Source: CAYLOP01 sp964385305
GTDB taxonomy: Bacteria; Chloroflexota; Anaerolineae; Anaerolineales; E44-bin32
Assembly: GCA_964385305.1 (NCBI GenBank)
Contig: CAYLOP010000009.1
Coordinates: forward strand, 1 to 45,746
DNA: 45,746 bases
Reading direction: 5' to 3'
This document shows, piece by piece, positions 15,663 to 23,377 of this stretch. The notes below the pieces were generated by a model that saw nothing but the letters and a program-made list of their open reading frames with translations, was not told the origin of the DNA and did no database searches. The position numbers and the translations under genes are program-made. Every line of letters begins with the position of its first letter. Position 1 is the stretch's first letter.

Positions 15663-16755
15663 ATGGATGACCTGAAAGAACCGCTTCAGAATGCACTTGA
15701 ACGAATCCAAGACCTCCTGGTGCGTCTTTGACCTCCCCAAACAAGAGTCGGATCTAATCCAATTAGAGCGTGCAGGCGAGGATCCCACACTATGGGATGA
15801 TCCTGAAGCCGCACAGAATACCATGCGTCGTTTAGCTCGTCTGCGTCGGAACGTGGAAAGCTGGCGCAGTCTAGTGCAACGCACCGAAGACGCTCTGGAG
15901 CTCGCTGGCATAGGTGATGAGGATCTACGAGTGGATATTGAGGCTGAGCTAACATCGATCGAGACCGAGTTGCAGAATCGCGAATTCCAAGCTTTATTAT
16001 CGGGACGATATGATCACGAAAACGCGATCCTCGCGGTACATGCAGGCGCGGGCGGAACCGATTCACAGGATTGGGCAGAGATGCTCCAGCGGATGTACCT
16101 GCGCTGGTGTGAAAAACGAGGATACACTGCCGATGTCCTCGACGTTAGCGAAGGCGAGGAGGCAGGGATAAAAAGTGTGACGATCGCAGTGGACGGCGAC
16201 TATGCTTACGGATACCTGAAAGCTGAGAAAGGTGTACACCGCTTAGTACGCCTCTCCCCCTTCGACGCCAATCATCGCAGGCATACTTCCTTTGCGCTTG
16301 TCGAGATCTTACCGCAAGTGGAAAGCGACAGCGAAATCGAGGTCAATGCCTCTGATCTACGGATCGACACTTACCGCTCGGCTGGAGCTGGGGGGCAAAA
16401 TGTACAAAAAAATGAAACCGCAGTACGGATTACGCATATCCCGACTGGAATCGTAGTAACCTGTCAGAATGAACGCTCCCAAACCCAAAACAAAGCCAAT
16501 GCCATGCGGGTTTTACGCGCCCGCCTGCTTGACTTGAAACAACAAGAACAAGAAGAGGCTATATCGAAGATCAAGGGCGATCATGTGAAAGCCGAATGGG
16601 GAAGCCAAATTCGGTCCTATGTGCTTCATCCCTACCAAATGGTTAAGGACCACCGTACAGACTATGAGACTGGAAACACCAGCGCCGTACTCGATGGCGA
16701 TCTTGACGAATTCATCGAAGCCTACCTGCGCGCTTCAATCAACCAGTCACTATAA
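15663..16755 (+). CDS. prfB: Peptide chain release factor 2, with programmed +1 frameshift
   Basis: RF2 releases peptides at UGA and UAA. The zero frame runs from ATG 15663 for 22 codons to CTT TGA (TGA at 15729-15731); slipping +1 on CTTTGAC continues at GAC 15730, giving 363 aa, the normal RF2 length. The base after the stop is C, as in the classical autoregulatory site, and a short GGTG three bases before CTT could pair with the anti-Shine-Dalgarno sequence, weaker than the E. coli AGGGGG. Beyond the site: the SPF stop-reading motif (LSPFDANHRRH) and the catalytic GGQ in SAGAGGQNVQKNE. AGGA precedes the ATG. A start at ATG 15691 in the main frame would miss the conserved N-terminus. Confidence 0.96.
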
Positions 16756-16761
16756 CTCACC

Positions 16762-16790
16762 TTGTCGACGCGGGTGCCATCTGCTATAAT
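16762..16790 (+). promoter_or_regulatory. Promoter of secG
   Basis: TTGTCG (16762-16767), exactly 17-nt spacer, TATAAT (16785-16790) with the TGC extension. The start is near 16797, followed by GAGGAGG before the secG GTG. Confidence 0.75.
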
Positions 16791-16823
16791 CCGCCCGCTC
16801 ACCAGTATGAGGAGGGTTCCTCA

Positions 16824-17057
16824 GTGAAACTATATCTCAACCTTGCGATGGTTGTTACCTCCATCGCGCTCATTGTCATCATTATCGTCCAAAGTCGTGG
16901 CGCCGGCCTCGGCGGTCTCGGCGGTGGAGGAGATCTAGGCGGGAGTATGGGATTTCACGTCCGGCGTGGGATCGAACGCCTACTGTTTAACGTCACAATT
17001 GGATTGAGCGTCGTGTTCTTCCTGCTCGCGATTATGACGGTCATCCTAGTAGGTTGA
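16824..17057 (+). CDS. secG: Preprotein translocase subunit SecG
   Basis: Small SecYEG subunit assisting SecA-driven export. 77 aa with two transmembrane helices (~res 2-22 and ~52-75) joined by the family's glycine-rich loop (GAGLGGLGGGGDLGGSMG). The GTG start is supported by the GAGGAGG ribosome-binding site ~8 nt upstream. Confidence 0.92.
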   Translation: MKLYLNLAMVVTSIALIVIIIVQSRGAGLGGLGGGGDLGGSMGFHVRRGIERLLFNVTIGLSVVFFLLAIMTVILVG

Positions 17058-17097
17058 GCTTAATCTCGGCTCGCCCCTTATCCTCGCTACTATAGCA

Positions 17098-18789
17098 ATG
17101 CGAAGCTTACGCTGGCAGATTTTGATCGCGATTGGCGGCCTGATCCTGGTCATTGGGCTGCTCATTGGTCAAACCCCTGAGGGTGAATACACCGCGCCCC
17201 AACCCGTCCGCGGAGGCGTCTATATAGAAGCACTCATCGGCAGCATGATGCGGCTCAATCCCATTCTAGATTCATCCAACCAACCCGATCGCGATATCGA
17301 TCGCGTAATTTTCAGCGGGCTTTTACGTTTTGATTCACGCGGCATCCCAATTCCCGACTTAGCCGAATGGGCTGTCACTGCAGATGCCACGCTTTACACG
17401 ATCACACTACGCGAGGACGCCGTATGGCACGACGGCGAACCGGTTACATCTGATGATGTGATCTACACTTTTTCAAAATTCCAAGACCCGGGTTACCCCG
17501 GCCCACAGGACCTACAGGATTTATGGCAGCAAGTAAACATTATCCGCCTCGACGAAAGGCGTGTGCAATTCCAGCTTCCTGAACCGTTTGCACCCTTTCT
17601 TGACTATTTGACGATCGGCCTCCTGCCAGATCACCTGCTCAGGGGAGTATCTGTCACCGAGCTCGTCGATCATCCCATCAACCTTCATCCCATTGGAAGT
17701 GGTCCATTCCGTTTTGAGACCTATATCGTCAAGGGTGAAGAAGTTATCGGTGTCAGTTTAGGCGCCTTCCCAGATTACTATGAAGGACCCCCTTTCCTTG
17801 AAAGGGTAGAGTTCCACTTCTACGAGGATAGCCAAGCCGCTTTGGAAGCGTATCTTCTCGGGGAAGTGCAGGGTATAGGGCAAGTGGATGACAACACACT
17901 GCCTGAAATCTTAGAGACCACATCCCTGAACCTTCATTCTGCACGTCTTCCGAAAATGGGGATCATATATCTCAATTTGAAAGATCCGGAAAAAACCTAC
18001 CTCGCTGAGAAACGCTTTCGACAGGCGTTGCTTCTTGCCATCAATCGTCAGTGGATCATCAACCAGGCGTTCAACGGGCAAGGGGTGGTCCCCATCGGGC
18101 CCATCCAGCCTGGAACGTGGGCTTACGCAGACAGCCTAGACCCTTATCCTTTCGATCCCGAATTGGCAGCGCAATATCTCGACACTTTGGGATGGGAACT
18201 TCCTACAGGAGCCACGCCAGGGACACCGGAATACCTGCGTACGAAGGATGAGCAGACCTTGACACTTGAACTCATCCATCCCGACTCTACTTTCCACACA
18301 AAAGTCGCTCAACTCATCGAGGCGTACTGGGAGGCGATCGGGATCGATGTGCAACTCAAACCGAGTGACACGGAAGATCTGATGGAAGCATATCTTCAAC
18401 CTCGGAGTTTCCAAGCGGTTCTAACGGATTTGAATCTCTCCAATTACCCTGACCCTGATCCATATCCCTTCTGGCATGATTCCCAGACCGAGACCGGGCA
18501 AAATTATTCCGGTTTTGCGGATCGTAACATCAGCATCTGGCTGGAACAGGCTCGTATAAATCCAGATTTTGGTCGCCGTGCAGAACTCTATAGGAGTTTT
18601 CAGCATAGATTTCAAGACCAACTTCCTGCATTGCTTCTCTACTACCCTGTCTATAACTACGCCATTGATGCCCAGATTCAGGGTGTTTCTATAGGGCCCT
18701 TATTCGATCCCAGCGATCGATTCAGTAGGATTAACGAATGGTATTTCCAAACGCAACGTAATCTAGGATCATCGAGCACAACGCAGTAG
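17098..18789 (+). CDS. Extracellular peptide-binding protein of ABC transporters (family 5, OppA/DppA-like), orphan
   Basis: Solute-binding protein fold for oligopeptides or similar ligands. 563 aa: an N-terminal hydrophobic segment (~res 8-24) without a lipobox cysteine, so it is either cleaved or left as an uncleaved anchor; then the SBP_bac_5 signatures LNPILDSSNQPDRDIDRVIFSGL in part, the motif WHDGEPVTSDDVIYTF, GSGPFRFETY and the RFRQALLLAINRQWI helix. No permease or ATPase genes adjoin it; it sits 40 nt after secG, which suggests a role tied to the envelope rather than to a dedicated importer (inference). Substrate unknown. Confidence 0.85.
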   Translation: MRSLRWQILIAIGGLILVIGLLIGQTPEGEYTAPQPVRGGVYIEALIGSMMRLNPILDSSNQPDRDIDRVIFSGLLRFDSRGIPIPDLAEWAVTADATLYTITLREDAVWHDGEPVTSDDVIYTFSKFQDPGYPGPQDLQDLWQQVNIIRLDERRVQFQLPEPFAPFLDYLTIGLLPDHLLRGVSVTELVDHPINLHPIGSGPFRFETYIVKGEEVIGVSLGAFPDYYEGPPFLERVEFHFYEDSQAALEAYLLGEVQGIGQVDDNTLPEILETTSLNLHSARLPKMGIIYLNLKDPEKTYLAEKRFRQALLLAINRQWIINQAFNGQGVVPIGPIQPGTWAYADSLDPYPFDPELAAQYLDTLGWELPTGATPGTPEYLRTKDEQTLTLELIHPDSTFHTKVAQLIEAYWEAIGIDVQLKPSDTEDLMEAYLQPRSFQAVLTDLNLSNYPDPDPYPFWHDSQTETGQNYSGFADRNISIWLEQARINPDFGRRAELYRSFQHRFQDQLPALLLYYPVYNYAIDAQIQGVSIGPLFDPSDRFSRINEWYFQTQRNLGSSSTTQ

Positions 18790-18855
18790 GCGCGTTTTTT
18801 ATCAGCTATAAAATCCATTCGAGAAGCATAACCGGGACGAATGCACACCAAGCCA

Positions 18856-18864
18856 TGGTATAAT
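18856..18864 (+). promoter_or_regulatory. Extended -10 promoter before the S1-domain gene
   Basis: TGG TATAAT; predicted start near 18871, leaving a ~40-nt leader with GGAAGG (18899-18904) before the TTG start. Confidence 0.65.
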
Positions 18865-18911
18865 CTCTTCTCGACCCCAAAGGTCATGCAATTTATTAGG
18901 AAGGTGCGAAT

Positions 18912-19646
18912 TTGGACAATGTAGAGAGCACATCCCCCCCTCTCCCGATAGCGGACCTCAAACACGGAATGAAGCTCGAAGGAAAAGTAATAAAAATCGA
19001 ACTTTTTGGTGCCTTTGTGGATGTTGGCGCAGAACGGGAAGGCTTGGTCCACATCTCCATGTTGAAACGCGGGCACATCAATCGCGTCGAGGATGTCGTC
19101 CAGGAAGGACAACAGGTGGAGGTCTGGGTGCATCGCGTCGATGTGAATTCAAGACGCCTTGAACTCACCATGATCCGGCCTCTAAAACTCAAATGGAAAG
19201 ATATTAAGGCCAACATGAGGGTCAAAGGCAAGGTCGTACGCCTGGAAGGCTTCGGTGCGTTCGTTGACATTGGCGCGGAACGCCCTGGCTTGGTTCATGT
19301 CAGTGAGTTGAGCCCAGATTATGTGAGCAATCCTTCCGAGGTCGTAAATGTCGGCGACGAAGTAGATGTCACTATTCTGGAAGTGGATCGTAAGAAACGC
19401 CAGATTCGCCTGAGCATGAAGGAATCAGCCCTCGATTTCACGGATGATGAAGAAGAAACTGAAGAGATCACACCAACGGCGATGGAATTTGCGCTGCGCC
19501 AGGCCCTCGAGCACTCCGAAGAAGAGCCTCAAGTTTCTGAGAAACCTGCTGTGAAAAGTAAGTCATTAAGCGGCCAGGACGAATTAGAAGATATTCTCTC
19601 TCGCACCTTGCACCAGCGAATGCGTGCTACTTCTGCGAAAGAATAG
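18912..19646 (+). CDS. S1 RNA-binding domain protein (two S1 repeats)
   Basis: 244 aa: two successive S1 OB-folds, ~res 15-85 (GMKLEGKVIKIELFGAFVDVGAEREGLVHIS) given in part and ~95-168 (GKVVRLEGFGAFVDIGAERPGLVHVSEL), then an acidic low-complexity tail. The repeats bind single-stranded RNA; the protein resembles a shortened ribosomal protein S1, which has four to six repeats, and may perform part of its mRNA-delivery role or act as a general RNA chaperone. The TTG start is chosen for the GGAAGG site 7 nt upstream. Monocistronic as far as can be seen. Confidence 0.88.
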   Translation: MDNVESTSPPLPIADLKHGMKLEGKVIKIELFGAFVDVGAEREGLVHISMLKRGHINRVEDVVQEGQQVEVWVHRVDVNSRRLELTMIRPLKLKWKDIKANMRVKGKVVRLEGFGAFVDIGAERPGLVHVSELSPDYVSNPSEVVNVGDEVDVTILEVDRKKRQIRLSMKESALDFTDDEEETEEITPTAMEFALRQALEHSEEEPQVSEKPAVKSKSLSGQDELEDILSRTLHQRMRATSAKE

Positions 19647-19664
19647 GTCCCATTAAAATGAATT

Positions 19665-19688
19665 GCGAGGGTTCTTTTCTGCCCTCGC
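19665..19688 (+). terminator. Hairpin after the S1-domain gene, without a T-run
   Basis: A 7-bp stem (19665-19671 with 19682-19688) and a 10-nt T-rich loop, 19 nt after the stop codon. No poly-T follows, so it is a weak or Rho-assisted terminator at best. The rest of 19690-19844, up to the convergent small gene, shows nothing clear. Confidence 0.4.
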
Positions 19689-19844
19689 TGCATGCTTCCT
19701 AAACGGACCTTGAGAAGGACTCTCCAAACGATCGTTCGAATAGTTTTTCCCTATAATTTCAGTATTTCGCTAGATATCGCGCGCAGCGATAACCTTATCT
19801 GTTTCGGTCCAGATCTTGAAGCGGTATAGACCCGAAAGGCTGGA

Positions 19845-20084
19845 TCAGATAATTTCGTCCTCACTCCAGCCATTTTCAAGATCAGTTTCGAGTTCATCTT
19901 CCTCATCTTCCCATATTTCATCGAGGTCATCATCTTCCCATGTCTCGCCATCAGCCATTGCAACTTCGTCGAGACGCGTATAGGTCAAGCATCCTTCATC
20001 AGGGTCGATGCGAATAATCTCGGCTATGCAAAAGCCAGCTTCCAGGAAGATGCAGTCCACGTAATTGCAACGAATTCGCGGCAT
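19845..20084 (-). CDS. Small Cys-rich protein resembling DUF1540, with a very acidic tail
   Basis: 79 aa. The N-terminal half has four cysteines spaced as in DUF1540-type zinc-binding modules (IRCNYVDC, then GFCIAEIIRIDPDEGC), the C-terminal ~35 residues are mostly Asp and Glu. GGGAGG lies 9 nt before the ATG, and the gene begins 14 nt after the VKOR stop, so the two are co-transcribed. Function unknown; metal binding is inferred from the cysteine pattern. Proteins of this look are common small conserved hypotheticals. Confidence 0.75.
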   Translation of the reverse strand: MPRIRCNYVDCIFLEAGFCIAEIIRIDPDEGCLTYTRLDEVAMADGETWEDDDLDEIWEDEEDELETDLENGWSEDEII

Positions 20085-20098
20085 ACTTGGATACCTCC

Positions 20099-20560
20099 CT
20101 ACATCGTCATCTCATCATCATGTAGGCGAAGAATGCTCATCATCAATAAAGCAGCCATAGATATAGCAGAGACGAGACAATAAGGACAAATCGCTTGGAG
20201 GATAGCCACCTCGACATAGGTAAGATAGGCAGAATATAGAGAGCCTATCAACGCCAGGCCAAATACGGCAAAACGAATGCCTTCCATTTTATGCGGTATG
20301 CGACGCTCATAAAATAGAAGCCCGGCAATCATGCCATACCCGAGCACACCCAGGAATGCGATGGGGATTCCCCAGATTTCGGCGTATCGGCTCAACACGA
20401 CCGTCTCGCAATCCCCAACACCCCTGCATACCGCTGATGAATTCGTGATTTTCAACAGCCCTAGGTAGAGCGAAATACCCAGACCAAAAGATGCCGTCAC
20501 TATCGATAAACAACGAAGGCGTAGCTCATACTCCCAACAACTCGACACCGCCCTGATCAT
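20099..20560 (-). CDS. Vitamin K epoxide reductase (VKOR) family protein
   Basis: Quinone-linked disulfide-generating membrane enzyme that reoxidises a thioredoxin-like partner, playing the part of DsbB in many non-proteobacteria. 153 aa with four to five transmembrane helices; the loop cysteines Cys45 and Cys51 (CRGVGDC) and the active-site CPYC (125-128) are present, as is the Trp-Gly-Ile-Pro segment EIWGIPIAFLG after a conserved Ser/Tyr. No fused or neighbouring thioredoxin domain is seen, so its partner is elsewhere. The ATG lies 9 nt past a TGG TATAGG extended -10. Confidence 0.92.
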   Translation of the reverse strand: MIRAVSSCWEYELRLRCLSIVTASFGLGISLYLGLLKITNSSAVCRGVGDCETVVLSRYAEIWGIPIAFLGVLGYGMIAGLLFYERRIPHKMEGIRFAVFGLALIGSLYSAYLTYVEVAILQAICPYCLVSAISMAALLMMSILRLHDDEMTM

Positions 20561-20578
20561 CTATACCATCCTATACCA
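20560..20578 (-). promoter_or_regulatory. Tandem extended -10 elements at the VKOR gene start
   Basis: Minus-strand TGG TATAGG (20570-20578) lies 9 nt before the ATG; a second copy TGG TATAGA (20560-20568) touches the ATG. The first fits the leaderless layout seen at tilS and other genes. Confidence 0.5.
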
Positions 20579-20916
20579 TTAGGATTTATAGGTACCCGTA
20601 TGCGCCAGCTACTTAGATGCACTCCGTCGACCCTGCAGCATGATCACCCGTACCACCTGTATTATTACTAAGTGATCATAGACCATAATACAACAGACTC
20701 CTAGCCAACGGCTAGATAAAAATTCATACTCCCTGAGTTCCCCAGGGATTGTGTAAAGGAAGTGCTAAGTGGTTTGAGCCAGACTGACCCAGGCCCCACT
20801 TCGGCTGATGAACTATATTTTGCCCGCGCGCTCTCGTAAAAATCACCTTCGCATAATTCGTATGTATGGATGGGAAACAAAAATCGCAGTGCGATTGATT
20901 GCCTACCCGTCACCGA
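20561..20916 (-). other. 356-nt gap between rel and the VKOR gene
   Basis: Holds the rel terminator (20874-20896), the VKOR promoter (20560-20578), and two small hairpins (CTAGCC...GGCTAG near 20702-20716 and TCCCTG...CAGGGA near 20730-20750). A 70-codon open frame inside has no coding character. Otherwise featureless. Confidence 0.6.
20874..20896 (-). terminator. Intrinsic terminator of rel
   Basis: Minus strand: 6-bp stem (20891-20896 with 20882-20887), 3-nt loop, then a T-rich run ending TTTGTTT; about 20 nt past the rel stop. Confidence 0.7.
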
Positions 20917-23079
20917 TTACCCCGGAGGAAGTCTGCGAGCCTCCAAAACATTCGGTAAGGCCTCAAGCCGATTGAGGATACGGCTCAATTGAGAGACATC
21001 CGTCACTTGCAGCACCAGATCAAAGATAGCCAAACTATTTTTCGTTGAGACGTGAATGGAAGACATATTGATGCCCTCATTTGCTACCAACGTCGAGACA
21101 TCTCGCATCAACCCGTCACGATCATAAGCCCGCAATCGGACTGAAATCGGGTAAGTTTGTTTGGGGTAGCCCCAAGAAACTTGAACTAAGCGCTCCCGAT
21201 CCTTAATTCGCAGGACGTTGGGGCAATCTTGGCGGTGGATTGTTGCCCCCCTGCCCCGTGTGATATAGCCAATAATCGGATCACCCGGTGCTGGGTTGCA
21301 GCAACGCGCGATGTGTGTGAGCAGCCCGGTTAATCCTAAGATACTCACATCTTCCGTTGATATGGTGGTTGGTGGCTCAGCGGCGGTCTCAGGAATAAAC
21401 TCAAGATCCTCCGCTTCATCTTCTATGACTTGAGCGACGATCTTACTGAGGTGGATATCCCCGCATCCGATTGCAACGAGCATGTCATCAACTTGAGAGA
21501 AGCCAAGATCCCGTGCGATATCATCGTAGGGGACGGAATTGATCCCTAAACGGCGAAGCTCCTTCTCCAGCAGCAGTCGACCATGAGAGATATTAAGTTC
21601 ACGATCCATCCGTTTGAACCACTGACGGATCTTGCTGCGCGCACGCTGGCTCTTTACCATCTCAAGGCTGGGATTGAGCCAGTCTCGGCTCGGCCCGCCA
21701 CGTTTCGCGGTCAGAATCTCGACCGAGTCGCCTGTCTGCAGTTTTTGATTCAACGAGATCAACTTACCGTTCACTTTCGCCCCACGGCAGCGATGTCCAA
21801 CAGCCGTGTGGATATGATAGGCAAAGTCGATCGGTGTTGAGCCAGCTGGGAGATCGATGATGTCGCCTTTGGGTGTAAAAACATAGACGCGATCATCGAA
21901 AACATCCGACTTCATCGCGTCAACAAAATCACCCGCGTCATCAACATCTTGCCGCCATTCCATCAACCTTCGCAACCAGAGAACGCGCTGCTCAAAACTG
22001 TCGTCTCTGGCGCGACCTTCCTTATAGCGCCAGTGTGCGGCGATGCCGTATTCAGACTTCTCATGCATCTCAGGGGTACGGATTTGAACCTCGAGTGTCC
22101 GTCCGTCGTCGTACATGACCGCAGTATGGAGGGATTGATAGAAATTATCCTTCGGCGTAGCGATGTAGTCATCGAAGGTGCCCGGGATAGGTTTCCAGTG
22201 GTTATGAATGACCCCCAAGGCAAGATAACATTGTGTTTCGTTGTTTACGATGACCCGAACACCTCGAACGTCATACACCATATCAAAAGGAACGCCTTTA
22301 CGTTCCATCTTCCGGTGGATGGAATAGAGATGTTTAGGTCGGCCAGAGACCTCTGCTTGCACCCCAGCTTCCGAGAGAATCTGGCTTAAAGCCTTGCTGA
22401 TGTTATTGAGTGTCTTCTCACGATCAACGCGGCGCTCGGCGATATTTTCTGCGATTTCCTTGTACTTCTCCGGGAAAACATAGCGAAATGAGAGGTCTTC
22501 CAACTCCCATTTCATTTGCCAGATGCCGAGCCGGCTCGCGAGGGGGGCATAGATCTCGATCGTCTCTTCCGCAATGCGTTGTTGTTTTTCGGGTGGCAAA
22601 TGAGAAAGTGTGCGCATATTGTGCAGTCGATCCGCCAGTTTGATCACGACAACACGTACATCATCTCCCATCGCTAGAAACGTTTTTCGCAAAGTCTCCT
22701 TGGCTAACTCACCTTTTGTGGCTAGCGCAGCTTTGGAGCTCTTACCCAAGCGACTCACTCTCGGCAGTTGCGTGAGCTTCGTGACCCCATCGACAAGTGT
22801 TGCGATTTCCAATCCGAAGTCACGCTCAAGGCTCTTCAGCGTGACACGTGTATCTTCAACGGTATCGTGCAATAAACCAGCAGCTACGGCAGGAATTGGT
22901 GCGCCAAGCTCGATGAGAATCATTGCCACTGCAAGGCTATGTTGAAAATAAGGTTCCCCGGAGGCACGTTTTTGACCCTCATGCGCCTTCTCGGCCGCCC
23001 TATAGGCGCGTTCAATGAGCGTCTTATCTGCAGGGCTAATATCTTCAGGTAGTGCGCTTAGCAATCCTTCTAGGTTCAT
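20917..23079 (-). CDS. rel: Bifunctional (p)ppGpp synthetase/hydrolase Rel (RelA/SpoT family)
   Basis: Makes and degrades the stringent-response alarmone. 720 aa from ATG 23079 (preceded by a TTG; AAGG 9 nt upstream). Domains in order: HD hydrolase with intact HDTVEDT (~res 72-78) and the KLADRLHNMRTL segment; synthetase with SGRPKHLYSIHRKM and YQSLHTAV; TGS (~390-450, VYVFTPKGDIIDLPAG); helical and zinc-finger region with IARCCNPAPGDPI; ACT domain at the C-terminus. Oddity: the position of the RxKD motif usual in bifunctional enzymes reads T-F-D-D (301-304), nearer to the ExDD of E. coli RelA. The hydrolase residues look complete, so it is probably the sole long Rel. Confidence 0.96.
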   Translation of the reverse strand: MNLEGLLSALPEDISPADKTLIERAYRAAEKAHEGQKRASGEPYFQHSLAVAMILIELGAPIPAVAAGLLHDTVEDTRVTLKSLERDFGLEIATLVDGVTKLTQLPRVSRLGKSSKAALATKGELAKETLRKTFLAMGDDVRVVVIKLADRLHNMRTLSHLPPEKQQRIAEETIEIYAPLASRLGIWQMKWELEDLSFRYVFPEKYKEIAENIAERRVDREKTLNNISKALSQILSEAGVQAEVSGRPKHLYSIHRKMERKGVPFDMVYDVRGVRVIVNNETQCYLALGVIHNHWKPIPGTFDDYIATPKDNFYQSLHTAVMYDDGRTLEVQIRTPEMHEKSEYGIAAHWRYKEGRARDDSFEQRVLWLRRLMEWRQDVDDAGDFVDAMKSDVFDDRVYVFTPKGDIIDLPAGSTPIDFAYHIHTAVGHRCRGAKVNGKLISLNQKLQTGDSVEILTAKRGGPSRDWLNPSLEMVKSQRARSKIRQWFKRMDRELNISHGRLLLEKELRRLGINSVPYDDIARDLGFSQVDDMLVAIGCGDIHLSKIVAQVIEDEAEDLEFIPETAAEPPTTISTEDVSILGLTGLLTHIARCCNPAPGDPIIGYITRGRGATIHRQDCPNVLRIKDRERLVQVSWGYPKQTYPISVRLRAYDRDGLMRDVSTLVANEGINMSSIHVSTKNSLAIFDLVLQVTDVSQLSRILNRLEALPNVLEARRLPPG

Positions 23080-23097
23080 CAAGCTTTACCTTAACTC

Positions 23098-23126
23098 AGT
23101 ATAGCCGCAGCTATGAGCACGATCAA
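23098..23126 (-). promoter_or_regulatory. Promoter of rel
   Basis: Minus strand TTGATC (23121-23126), 17-nt spacer, TATACT (23098-23103); the leader is only about 12 nt. Confidence 0.7.
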
Positions 23127-23316
23127 GTAGTTTTATCGAACCAGGATAGGATTTCTATCCATTCAATCTGATTGAGTATGCCAGGGCCGCACACGGTCCA
23201 AACCATTCACCACGATACCACATGCCAGTCATGCTCCTCGGAAACGCGAGTTCCCTTCGAACCAGTGCACATGCTGGGCTCGCGGGTTGCATGAGGTTAC
23301 GGTTACAGATCCCTCC

Positions 23317-23355
23317 AAAACCAAAATCGGGCTGAGTTGCACAACTCAGCCCGAT
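23317..23355 (-). terminator. Intrinsic terminator of the rpsF-ssb-rpsR-foldase operon
   Basis: A near-perfect palindrome gives a 13-bp stem with a 4-nt loop (23326-23355), followed on the minus strand by TTTTGGTTTTGG, 22 nt after the foldase stop. Between it and the rel promoter (23127-23316) I see nothing. Confidence 0.85.
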
Positions 23356-23377
23356 CGCTGTGATCACATCTACCAAG

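Noticed and set aside
15691..16755. prfB as a simple gene starting at ATG 15691
   Set aside because: The upstream 22-codon frame with the CTTTGAC slip site restores the conserved RF2 N-terminus and normal length.
20701..20913. 70-codon open frame between VKOR and rel genes
   Set aside because: Overlaps the rel terminator and has no coding features.
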